DNA from: Actinophytocola sp035995025
GTDB lineage: Bacteria > Actinomycetota > Actinomycetes > Mycobacteriales > Pseudonocardiaceae
Direction of reading: 5' to 3'
Length of the DNA: 64,000 nucleotides
Assembly: GCA_035995025.1 (NCBI GenBank)
Contig: DASYKY010000057.1
Span: 223,569 to 287,568, forward strand
The notes under the pieces are model-generated. The model searched no databases and was not told where the DNA came from. It was given only the letters and a program-made list of their open reading frames with translations. Positions 53,580-61,812 of this stretch are shown piece by piece. The position numbers were made by a program, and so were the translations under genes. The number at the start of each line of letters is the position of its first letter. Position 1 is the stretch's first letter.

Positions 53580-54149
53580 TCAACTACCCGCGTCAACGAC
53601 CGCACCGGCCACGGTATTCCGCAGTTCCTTGCGATAGATCCGGAAGTCGCATGGAGTGGCCAGCAGCGGCGCCAGCTCGGGGTAGGTCTCGCCGACCGTG
53701 CCGACCCGGACCAGCCGGTAGCCGAGGCGGCCGTACCAGGCGGCGAGGAACTCCTTGGACGGGTGGGACCACTCGCGCGGCACCAGCAGCTCGAGCTGCA
53801 TCACGGGGCGGCCGGCGTGCTCCTCGGCGAAGCGCACGAGCGCCCGGCCGACGCCCGTGCCGCGGTGCGCCGGCGCGGCGGCCAGCATGCCGAACTCGCC
53901 CAGCTCGTCGTCGAGTTGCTGGAGGCGCACGCACCCGGCGAGCTTCTCGCCCAGCCGGGCCACGACGATCTGCCCGGCCCGGGTGAGCCGCGCCATCTCC
54001 GCCGGGCCGGTGCGGGCGCCGCCGAGCCACAGCCCGTCCTCCGCCACCGCGTACACCTCGTTGACCAGGTCGGACAGTGCCGTCATCGCCGCCGGGTCGG
54101 CCGCGGCCGCCGGGGCCAGCGGCTCGACACGCAGCTGCTCGTTTCTCAT
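53580..54149 (-). CDS. GNAT-family N-acetyltransferase
   Basis: The 189-aa GNAT protein has LSDLVNEVYAVAEDGLWLGG, beta-strand ARLGEKLAGCVRLQQLDDEL and LGEFGMLAAAPAHRGTGVGR. The last is the acetyl-CoA pyrophosphate loop (R-G-x-G-x-G/R), and AWYGRLGYRLVRVG follows near the C-terminus. ATG 54149 is preceded by AGGAAGGGG. The substrate cannot be predicted. It is divergent from the chitinase gene. Confidence 0.88.
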   Translation of the reverse strand: MRNEQLRVEPLAPAAAADPAAMTALSDLVNEVYAVAEDGLWLGGARTGPAEMARLTRAGQIVVARLGEKLAGCVRLQQLDDELGEFGMLAAAPAHRGTGVGRALVRFAEEHAGRPVMQLELLVPREWSHPSKEFLAAWYGRLGYRLVRVGTVGETYPELAPLLATPCDFRIYRKELRNTVAGAVVDAGS

Positions 54150-54218
54150 CCACCCCTTCCTACCGCCGCGGGCCGGTTCGCTGCCACTTCGGTGAATTGG
54201 ACTGGACAACTCGGCCCC

Positions 54219-54234
54219 ATTGGTCTAGACATTT
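54219..54234. promoter_or_regulatory. DasR-type dre operator upstream of a chitinase gene
   Basis: ATTGGTCTAGACATTT (about 54219-54234) contains TTGGTCTAGACA, the full left half and centre of the DasR operator with a degraded right edge. It lies about 55 nt before the GH18 start at 54286, a typical position for chitinase repression by DasR. Confidence 0.7.
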
Positions 54235-54285
54235 AGGTAACGCGCGGTGCCTCCCTGCTCACCGCGCGCCTTCGTGGAGGTCGTC

Positions 54286-55869
54286 ATGAAACGTCCCCTC
54301 GTCCTGCTCGTCGCCGCGCTCGGCACCGTCATCGCCGCCTGCCTCGGCACCGTCGCGCCCATCGCGAGCGCCACCGGGGAAGGCGCCACCTTCGCCAAGG
54401 TGTCCGACTGGGGATCCGGCTGGGAAGGCCGGTTCACGGTCACCAACGGCGGAACCACGCCGGTCAGCGGCTGGCACGTCGAGTTCGACCTGCCGGGCGG
54501 CACGAGCATCGGCAGCTTCTGGGACGCGCTGCTGACCTCGAGCGGTACGCACCACACGTTCGCCAACCGCGAGTACAACGGCAGCCTGGCGCCCGGCGCG
54601 AGTGCGACCTTCGGGTTCCTCGGCACCGGCCCGGGCGCGCCGCTGAACTGCCGGATCAACGGCGCGGACTGCGGTGGCGGGGGCACCGATCCGCAGCCCG
54701 GCGTGCCGGGGGTGCCGGGCGGCGTGCGGGTCACCGGGACGACGGCGTCGAGCATCACGCTCGGCTGGACCGCCGCGTCCGGCACGGTCGCCGGCTACCG
54801 CCTGTACGAGGGCGCCACCGCGCGGGCCACCGTGACCGGCACGTCGGCGACACTCAGCGGGCTGGCCGCGTGCACCGGCCACACGCTCGCCGTCGCGGCC
54901 TTCAACGACGTCGGCGAGTCCGCCCGCAGCGCGGCCGTCACCGTCACGACGGCCGGCTGCCAGACCGCCGACCTGCCCCGGCACTTCCTGACCGGCTACT
55001 GGCACAACTTCGTCAACCCGGCCACCGAGCTGCGCCTGTCGGCCGTGCCGGACGAGTACGACCTGGTCGCGGTCGCCTTCGCGGAGGCCGCGCCGACGCC
55101 GGGCGCGGTCACGTTCGGCGTCGACCCGGAGCTGTCGAGCGCGCTCGGCGGCTACTCGAACGACCAGTTCAAGGCGGACGTCGCCGCCCTGCACGCGCGC
55201 GGCAAGAAGGTGATCCTCTCGGTCGGCGGCGAGGCGGGCCGGGTGTCGGTCGGCGACGGGACGTCCGCGGCGAACTTCGCGAGCAGCGTCCGGTCGATCA
55301 TGGCCGAGTACGGGTTCGACGGCGTCGACATCGACCTGGAGAACGGCCTCAACCCGACGTTCATGGCCCAGGCGCTGCAGAGCCTGCGCTCCCAGGTCGG
55401 GTCGAGCCTGATCATCACGATGGCCCCGCAGACCATCGACATGCAGTCCACCGGCGGCTCGTACTTCGCGCTGGCGCTCGCGATCAAGGACATCCTCACG
55501 GTCGTCCACACGCAGTTCTACAACTCCGGCTCGATGCTCGGCTGCGACCAGGCGCAGGCCTACAGCCAGGGCACGGTCGACTTCATCACCGCGCTCGCCT
55601 GCATCCAGCTGGAGAACGGGCTGCGGCCCGACCAGGTGGCCGTCGGGCTGCCGGCCGGCCCGGGCGCCGCGGGCGGCGGCGTGGTCGCCCCGTCGGTGGT
55701 CAACGACGCGCTCGACTGCCTGGCGAGCGGGACGAACTGCGGCACGTTCCATCCACCACACACGTATCCGGGCATCCGGGGCGCGATGACGTGGTCGATC
55801 AACTGGGACGTCGCGAACGGCAACGGCTTCGCGCACACGGTCGCGCCGCACCTGGACACGCTGCCATGA
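54286..55869 (+). CDS. Secreted GH18 chitinase with CBM2-like and FnIII modules
   Basis: The 527-aa protein has a signal peptide (RPLVLLVAALGTVIAACLG, to about residue 29) and a CBM2-type cellulose/chitin-binding module (about 32-129: WEGRFTVTNGGTTPVSGWHV, FGFLGTGPG). An FnIII domain (about 143-224) and a GH18 barrel (about 230-527) follow. Catalytic motif DGVDIDLE (345-352) has its Glu, with MAPQTID and GAMTWSINWDV also present. ATG 54286 has GGAGG upstream. A dre site in the promoter suggests N-acetylglucosamine control. Confidence 0.93.
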   Translation: MKRPLVLLVAALGTVIAACLGTVAPIASATGEGATFAKVSDWGSGWEGRFTVTNGGTTPVSGWHVEFDLPGGTSIGSFWDALLTSSGTHHTFANREYNGSLAPGASATFGFLGTGPGAPLNCRINGADCGGGGTDPQPGVPGVPGGVRVTGTTASSITLGWTAASGTVAGYRLYEGATARATVTGTSATLSGLAACTGHTLAVAAFNDVGESARSAAVTVTTAGCQTADLPRHFLTGYWHNFVNPATELRLSAVPDEYDLVAVAFAEAAPTPGAVTFGVDPELSSALGGYSNDQFKADVAALHARGKKVILSVGGEAGRVSVGDGTSAANFASSVRSIMAEYGFDGVDIDLENGLNPTFMAQALQSLRSQVGSSLIITMAPQTIDMQSTGGSYFALALAIKDILTVVHTQFYNSGSMLGCDQAQAYSQGTVDFITALACIQLENGLRPDQVAVGLPAGPGAAGGGVVAPSVVNDALDCLASGTNCGTFHPPHTYPGIRGAMTWSINWDVANGNGFAHTVAPHLDTLP

Positions 55870-55993
55870 GCGAGCTTGCGAGCGAACAAATGTCACTGAG
55901 CGAGCTTGCGAGCGGACAAATGTCACTGAGCGAGCTTGGGAGCGAATCAAATGTCACAGGGCGACCGCGAGCGGCGCGACCGAGCCTGCGAGG
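55867..55993 (+). repeat. 30-bp tandem repeat plus 39-nt segment shared with 4307-4345
   Basis: Three tandem units of 30, 30 and 31 bp (TGAGCGAGCTTGCGAGCG start) begin at 55867, 55897 and 55927; the first TGA is the chitinase stop codon itself. Then 55955-55993 is identical over 39 nt to the segment before the DUF4239-like gene at 4345-4307 and ends 7 nt before the next ATG. The Shine-Dalgarno GCGAGGAG spans its end. Confidence 0.85.
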
Positions 55994-56000
55994 AGCGGTC

Positions 56001-57752
56001 ATGAAGCGCATCTCCGCGGTTGTCGCCGCTCTGGTTGTCCTCGTCGCACTTGCCACCCCCGCAACCGCGGCGAACCTGCTGACCAACGCGGGCTTCGAGG
56101 ACGGCTCGCTGTCCGGCTGGTCGTGCACCGGCGGCGCGGTCGTCGCCACGCCCGTGCACTCCGGCTCGCACGCCCTTGCCGCCACCGCAACGGCGTCCGA
56201 CCTCGCGCAGTGCACGCAGAGCGTCGCGGTCGTGCCGAACACGACGTACACCGTCTCGGCATGGGTGCGCGGCAACCCGGTGTACCTGGGCGTCACGGGC
56301 GGACCGTCCACATGGAACGCCCCGGTGGACTACGCGCAGCTGTCGCTGACCTTCACCACCGGCGCCGGCCAGACGTCGGCCCAGCTGTACCTGCACGGCT
56401 GGTACGGCGCCGGCACGTACTACGCCGACGACGTGGTGCTCGACGGCCCCGGCGGCGGCACCCCCGGCGCGCCAGCCGCGCCCGGTTCGGCGACCGTCGG
56501 CGCGGTGACCGCGTCGTCGATCGCACTGTCTTGGCCGGCCGCGAGCGGGGCGACCGGGTACCGCGTGCACGAGGGAACGTCCGTGCGGGCAACGGTTTCC
56601 GGCACGTCCGCGACGATCTCGGGGCTCGCCGCGTGCTCGACGCACACCTACACGGTCGCGGCGTACAACGACGCGGGCGAGTCGGCCCGCGGCACGCCGG
56701 TGTCCGCGACGACGGCAGGCTGCCAGGCCGCGGACCTGCCGCGGCACGCGCTCATCGGCTACCTGCACACGAGCTTCGCGAACGGGTCGGGGTACGTGCG
56801 GATGGCCGACGTGCCGGACGCGTGGGACATCATCGACCTGGCGTTCGGCGAGCCGACCTCGCCCACGTCCGGCGACATCCGGTTCCAGCTGTGCCCGGTC
56901 GCCGAGTGCCCGAACGTCGAGTCGGAGGCCGACTTCACCGCGGCCGTCCACGCGAAGCAGGCGCAGGGCAAGAAGGTGCTGCTGTCCATCGGCGGTGCGA
57001 ACGGCCAGGTGCAGCTGACCACGGCGGCCGCGCGCGACGCGTTCGTCTCGTCGGTGTCGGCGATCATCGACCGGTACGGGCTCGACGGGCTGGACGTCGA
57101 CTTCGAGGGCCACTCGCTGTACCTGAACCCGGGCGACACCGACTTCCACAACCCGACGACGCCGGTGATCGTGAACCTCGTCGACGCGCTGCGCACGCTG
57201 AAGTCCCGCTACGGCGGCGACTTCGTGCTGACGATGGCGCCGGAGACGTTCTTCGTCCAGGTCGGCTACCAGTTCTACGGCGGCACGGGCACCGGGGACA
57301 ACCGGACGGGCGCGTACCTGCCGGTGATCCACGCGCTGCGCGACGCGTTGACCGTGCTGCACGTGCAGGACTACAACTCCGGCCCGGTGATGGGCCTGGA
57401 CAACCAGTACCACAACATGGGCGGCGCGGACTTCCACATCGCGATGACCGACATGGTGAAGGCCGGCTTCCCAGTCGCCAACACCGGCCAGACCTTCCCG
57501 GGCCTGCGCGAGGACCAGATCGCGATCGGCCTGCCCGCCGCGGTCAGCGCCGGCAACGGGTACACCCCGCCCGGACCGGTGCAGGATGCGGTCAATTGCC
57601 TGGCACGCAACCAGAACTGCGGCGGTTACACGTTGCGCGGCGGCGCGTCACCGGGCATCCGCGGGTTGATGACGTGGTCGGTCAACTGGGATCGTTACTA
57701 CGGATGGGAGTTCCAGAACAGCCACGAGCCGTTCCTCAACGGCCTTCCGTGA
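56001..57752 (+). CDS. Secreted GH18 chitinase-like enzyme with N-terminal CBM and FnIII
   Basis: The 583-aa protein has a signal peptide (RISAVVAALVVLVALATPAT), then a jelly-roll carbohydrate-binding module of the CBM4/9/16 type (about 25-148: LLTNAGFEDGSLSGWSC, YTVSAWVRGNP). FnIII (about 157-241) and GH18 (about 248-583) follow. DGLDVDFE (362-369) carries the catalytic Glu; MAPETFFVQ, VQDYNSGPVMG and GLMTWSVNWDRY agree with bacterial chitinases. Its FnIII closely resembles that of the upstream chitinase, suggesting duplication with a swapped binding module. It overlaps the convergent DUF2339 gene by 17 nt. Confidence 0.92.
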   Translation: MKRISAVVAALVVLVALATPATAANLLTNAGFEDGSLSGWSCTGGAVVATPVHSGSHALAATATASDLAQCTQSVAVVPNTTYTVSAWVRGNPVYLGVTGGPSTWNAPVDYAQLSLTFTTGAGQTSAQLYLHGWYGAGTYYADDVVLDGPGGGTPGAPAAPGSATVGAVTASSIALSWPAASGATGYRVHEGTSVRATVSGTSATISGLAACSTHTYTVAAYNDAGESARGTPVSATTAGCQAADLPRHALIGYLHTSFANGSGYVRMADVPDAWDIIDLAFGEPTSPTSGDIRFQLCPVAECPNVESEADFTAAVHAKQAQGKKVLLSIGGANGQVQLTTAAARDAFVSSVSAIIDRYGLDGLDVDFEGHSLYLNPGDTDFHNPTTPVIVNLVDALRTLKSRYGGDFVLTMAPETFFVQVGYQFYGGTGTGDNRTGAYLPVIHALRDALTVLHVQDYNSGPVMGLDNQYHNMGGADFHIAMTDMVKAGFPVANTGQTFPGLREDQIAIGLPAAVSAGNGYTPPGPVQDAVNCLARNQNCGGYTLRGGASPGIRGLMTWSVNWDRYYGWEFQNSHEPFLNGLP

Positions 57753-60348
57753 CCTCCGGCGCTCGCGCCGACACCAGCCGCGCGTAGCGGGCGCCGGCGC
57801 CGAGCAACAGCAACCCGGCGACCAGGAAGGCGGCGACCCGCGCGAATCCGTCCAATGAGGACAGGTCGAACAGCACCAGCTTGACCAGCGCCGCCCCGAC
57901 CAGCGACAGCCCGGCAACGCGTAGTGGCACGGCGTCGATCCCGCGCAACAGCAGAACCAGCGCGGTGGCCGTCCACGACACGGTGACCAGCACGTGGCCG
58001 AGCAGGAACCCGGTGCGGTCGGGGGAGATCAGGAGCCCGCCGGACAGCACAGCGCCGGTCTCGCCGTAGAGGGCGACGAGGCCGCCGAGCAGCCAGCCGA
58101 CGCGAGCGCCGTCGCCGGCGAGCGTGCCGAGGCGGGTGGCAACCCAGCAGGTCGCGAGCATGGCGGCGGCGAGCAGCAGGCCGGTCAGCCCCGCGGTCGC
58201 GATTGTCCCGGTTGGCAACCGTCCGGCGGGCGGTGTGCCGACGAAGGTGCCCGGCAGCGGGCCCGCGGCAGCGGCGATCAACCCCGCCAGCGCGAACAGG
58301 CAGGCGGCGGCGAGCGCGTGCGGGTAGCGCATGCCGCGCGCGGCGAGGGCGAGCAGGAGCGCCTGGGCGAGCAGCACCATCGCGAGCGCGGCCCCGTCGA
58401 ACGCGATGACGGTGGCCTCGAGCAGCGCGACCGACCCGGCGGCCCCGGCGGCGTTTGCGAACGGTGGTGGCAACGTCACGTCGGTGAGCCGGCCCAGCGC
58501 CCAGGCGAGGACGAGCAGCGCGCCGGCGGTGCCGGGCAGCGCGATCGCGCCGGCCTGCGGCAACAGGCTCGCGGCGACCATGGCCGGTGCCGGGGCCAGC
58601 AGGACCAGCCCGACCGAGCGCAGGTCGCCCGGCCGCCGCAGCGCCCCGATGGTGGCGACGACGACCTGTGCCGCGGTGGTGAGCAATGCCAGGTAGGCGA
58701 CGACCGGCGCATCGTTCTGCTGGCCGACGCCGATGCTGGCGAGCGAGGCGACCACCGGCGGCACCCCGGCCGCGAGGGCCAGCCCGCCCCAGCGCCGCGC
58801 GAGCTGTGCGGGCGTCGCCCCGATCTCGAGTACGAGGAGAAACCCGACCAGCAACGGCACGAACCCACCGGTGACGAAGGGCGCCGCGCAGGCGGCCCCG
58901 AGCACGACGAACACGGCGAGCCCCTGGGCGTTCCACCGCACCGCGAGCGCCAGCCCCAGCCCGGCGACGCCAAGGCCCGCGCCCAGTCCGGCCGCCGCCG
59001 GCAGGTACCCGAACAGCACGGTGGTGGCGACGACGTCGAGGTAGAGCACCGCGAACCCGGTGGCCACGAGCGCGAACGCGCCGGTCCGCGCGTGGGGGTT
59101 GCGGTGCAGCCGCATCCCGATGCCGGCGAGCGCCAGTCCCAGCCCGGCGCCGAGCAGCAACCGGGGGAGCGGCCCGAGGTACCCACGCTGAACTGCGAGC
59201 ACGAGAAGCAACACGACCCCGGCAAGGGTGACGATCGCGCCGACCCACGCCAGGACGCGGCTCCCGTCACGGGTCGCGCGTTCCCACAGGGACGGGGTGG
59301 GCGGAATGTGTTGCGGGGGCGGCAACTGCGGCCAGCCCGGCAGCCCCGCCCAGGAGGGCACACCCCCGGCCAACGCCCCGCCGCCGGCCGCCCTCGCGCC
59401 CCCGGCCGACGCCGCACCTGCTCCGGCGCCCGGTGCGGCGCTCGATGTGGCGTCTGGTGTGGCGGTCGGCGTTGTGTCCGGCCCGGCGTTCGGTGCGGCG
59501 CCCGACGCGGCGCTCGGCGTGGTGGTCGGCGTTGTGCCCGGCCAGACGTTCGGTGCGGCGCCCGATGTGGCGCTCGATGTGGCGTCTGGTGTGGCGGTCG
59601 GCGTCGTGCCCTGCCAGGCGTTCGGTGCGGTGCTCGACGCGACGCTCGGCATGGTGGTCGGCGTCGTGCCCGGCCAGACGTTCGGTGCGGCGCCCGGTGT
59701 GGCGCTCGATGTGGCGTCTGGTGTGGCGGTCGGCGTTGTGTCCGGCCCGGCGTTCGACGCGGCGCCCGACGCGGCGCTCGGCGTGGTGGTCGGCGTCGTG
59801 CCCGGCCAGACGTTCGGTGCGGCGCCTGGTTGCGGAGCTGGCATGGCGTCCAGCGTCGCGTCCGATCCTGCTCCCGGCGCGGACAAGGGCGCAGCTGGTG
59901 CCGCGGTCGGCATCGCGCCCGTTCCGGCGCCTGGCCCGGAGATCGGCCCAGCGGGCGGCATCGCGCCCGTTCCACCGCCCGGCGCGCCCGCGTCGAAGGG
60001 CGACGCCGCACCAGATCCGGCGCCCGGCCTCGCACCAGACCCGGCATCCGTCCCGGCGCCCGTCCCGGCGCCCGGCCCGGCGCCCGGCGTGGCCGTCGGT
60101 ATCGCGCCCGGCCAGACATTCGGACCGGGGCCTGGCTGCAGAGTCGGCATGGCACCCGGCGTCGCACCCGATCCCGTGCCCGATCCGGCGCCCGGCCCGG
60201 ACAAAGCCGCGCCGAACGGTGCGGCCGGGGCCGGTCCCGCCGGTGCGCCCGGCTCGAGGGTGAGCAGCTCGGCGCTGATCTGGTGGATGCGGTCGCCCAC
60301 CTCGCGCAGGGCGTCGGCGAGGCGGGGCAGCGGGTCACCTGTGGCCAT
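57736..60348 (-). CDS. DUF2339 multi-pass membrane protein with a long repetitive N-terminal region
   Basis: The 870-aa protein starts with a short conserved helix (PLPRLADALREVGDRIHQIS). About 300 residues of Gly/Pro/Ala/Thr-rich low complexity follow (repeats such as NVWPGTTPTTTPSAASGAA). The linker SLWERATRDGSRVLAWVGAI leads to about 500 residues of closely packed membrane helices typical of DUF2339. The repetitive region reflects a DNA repeat at about 59430-59870 and is likely variable between strains. Function is unknown; a cell-envelope role is a guess. Confidence 0.8.
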   Translation of the reverse strand: MATGDPLPRLADALREVGDRIHQISAELLTLEPGAPAGPAPAAPFGAALSGPGAGSGTGSGATPGAMPTLQPGPGPNVWPGAIPTATPGAGPGAGTGAGTDAGSGARPGAGSGAASPFDAGAPGGGTGAMPPAGPISGPGAGTGAMPTAAPAAPLSAPGAGSDATLDAMPAPQPGAAPNVWPGTTPTTTPSAASGAASNAGPDTTPTATPDATSSATPGAAPNVWPGTTPTTMPSVASSTAPNAWQGTTPTATPDATSSATSGAAPNVWPGTTPTTTPSAASGAAPNAGPDTTPTATPDATSSAAPGAGAGAASAGGARAAGGGALAGGVPSWAGLPGWPQLPPPQHIPPTPSLWERATRDGSRVLAWVGAIVTLAGVVLLLVLAVQRGYLGPLPRLLLGAGLGLALAGIGMRLHRNPHARTGAFALVATGFAVLYLDVVATTVLFGYLPAAAGLGAGLGVAGLGLALAVRWNAQGLAVFVVLGAACAAPFVTGGFVPLLVGFLLVLEIGATPAQLARRWGGLALAAGVPPVVASLASIGVGQQNDAPVVAYLALLTTAAQVVVATIGALRRPGDLRSVGLVLLAPAPAMVAASLLPQAGAIALPGTAGALLVLAWALGRLTDVTLPPPFANAAGAAGSVALLEATVIAFDGAALAMVLLAQALLLALAARGMRYPHALAAACLFALAGLIAAAAGPLPGTFVGTPPAGRLPTGTIATAGLTGLLLAAAMLATCWVATRLGTLAGDGARVGWLLGGLVALYGETGAVLSGGLLISPDRTGFLLGHVLVTVSWTATALVLLLRGIDAVPLRVAGLSLVGAALVKLVLFDLSSLDGFARVAAFLVAGLLLLGAGARYARLVSARAPEVTEGR

Positions 60349-60396
60349 GCGGCCGAGTCTCTCCGCCCCGCGCCCCGGCCGAATCCGTACGACTAC

Positions 60397-61713
60397 TCAA
60401 TAGCGCCCCGCGAGCCGCGCCAGCTTCAGGCTCAGGTGCAGCATCAGCCGCTCGTCGCCGCTCTTCAGGTCCGTGCCGGCCAGCTTCTCGACCCGCTGCA
60501 GCCGGTAGTACAGCGACGTCCGGTGCAGCCGCAGCGCCCGCGCTGTCGCCACCACGCTGCCCGCCAGATCCAGGTACGTCTCCAGCGTCTCCAGCAGCGA
60601 CCGGCACCCCGGGTCGGCGAGCAGCCGCTCCAGCCCCGGATGCAACTCCGCGGGCCGCGTCGACAACATCCGGTACACGCCGAGCGACTCCCACGCCGCC
60701 GACGGCCCGTGCCCCGGCACCCGCAGCGCCACCTCCGCCGCGTGCAACGCCTCGCGGTACGAGCCCGCCGCGTCCGCCGCCCGCGCCCGCGCCGCGCCGA
60801 CGCCGACCACCGACGGCAGCCCCACGAGGGAGCGCACCTCGTCCGGGTCCGGCGCCCGGCCGGGACACAGCAGCATCCCGTGATCGCCCCGCACGAAGTG
60901 CAACGGCCGCGTCGCGAGCCGTGCCCGCGCCGCAAGCAACCCGTGCTCCAGCTCGCCTCCCGCCGAAAGCACCCCGGCCGAAAGCACCCCGGCCGAAAGG
61001 TCGCCGGTCGAAAAGGCGCCGGTCGACAAGGCGCCGGTCGGAAAAGCGCCGGACGACAGGGCGCCGGCCGTCGACGACTGCGCGCCCGACGCGGCCGGGT
61101 GCCCGCTGACCGCGACGACGGACGCGTTCGCCGCAGGCGCGGCCGGAAGAACGCCCGCAGTGGGCCGCACGACCAGCACGGTCACCGGCCCGGTGAACCC
61201 ACCCTCGTCGGCCAGCAGCCGCGCGCCGTCCTCGGCGGCCGCCCGGTCGCCGAACAACACGGCCGCCACCGCCTCCAGTTCGCGGCGTGACGTCAGCCCG
61301 GCGGCGAGGCTGTCGTGGAACAAGGTCAACGCCAGCGCGCCCGCGGTCTTCGCGGCGATCGCCACGTCCTCGTCGGACATCGGCGGCCCGGCGTCGATCA
61401 GCCACACGAACCCCAGCAGCCGCTCGCGGTGCCGCGCCGGCACGCAGACGCGATCGAGCGCGCCGGCCGACCCCGGAATGCGCAGCGGCCCGCGGGCCGC
61501 GAGGATCCCCGCCCCGCGATACCGTTCGCGCACGTCGGGCGTGGTGTGCCGGCGCAGGATCGACTCGCGGCGGATGTCGTCCATCGGACCGTCCTGCTCG
61601 CTGTAGGCGAGCACCCGCTGATCATGGTCCTCGAGCAGCACCGGCCGCCCGATGCGTAAGGCGAGATCGTCGACGAGGCGTTGCAGGTTCTCGGGCACGT
61701 CGAGCCTCCGCAC
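60397..61713 (-). CDS. PucR/CdaR-type transcriptional regulator with internal 5-residue repeats
   Basis: The 438-aa protein has an N-terminal sensory region (about 1-150: LQRLVDDLALRIGRPVLLED, VCVPARHRERLLGFVWLID), a GGDEF-like middle domain, and a C-terminal PucR helix-turn-helix (SVVATARALRLHRTSLYYRL, QRVEKLAGTDLKSGDERLM). Residues about 217-252 are an insertion of roughly seven pentapeptides of the form G-A-L/F-S-T, produced by a 15-bp DNA repeat at about 60960-61065. Target genes are not evident; the divergent neighbour is a secreted protease. Confidence 0.85.
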   Translation of the reverse strand: MRRLDVPENLQRLVDDLALRIGRPVLLEDHDQRVLAYSEQDGPMDDIRRESILRRHTTPDVRERYRGAGILAARGPLRIPGSAGALDRVCVPARHRERLLGFVWLIDAGPPMSDEDVAIAAKTAGALALTLFHDSLAAGLTSRRELEAVAAVLFGDRAAAEDGARLLADEGGFTGPVTVLVVRPTAGVLPAAPAANASVVAVSGHPAASGAQSSTAGALSSGAFPTGALSTGAFSTGDLSAGVLSAGVLSAGGELEHGLLAARARLATRPLHFVRGDHGMLLCPGRAPDPDEVRSLVGLPSVVGVGAARARAADAAGSYREALHAAEVALRVPGHGPSAAWESLGVYRMLSTRPAELHPGLERLLADPGCRSLLETLETYLDLAGSVVATARALRLHRTSLYYRLQRVEKLAGTDLKSGDERLMLHLSLKLARLAGRY

Positions 61714-61812
61714 GGTGAGCAGGCCCTTTCGACGATTGTCGGAAACGCCTGGAACACGTTCCCTACAACGGATCGATGAGTTGGGTCAATAGCGGGTCTA
61801 GCGTCCTGTTTC

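Noticed and set aside
60960..61065. True pentapeptide-repeat (A-D/N-L-x-x) domain in the PucR-type protein
   Set aside because: Only about seven units, too few for a beta-helix, and encoded by an almost identical 15-bp DNA repeat, so it looks like recent slippage.
57994..61290. 1098-codon plus-strand ORF opposite the DUF2339 and PucR genes
   Set aside because: It spans two genes and their gap, is Arg/Gly/Gln-rich and repetitive, and has no recognisable domain.
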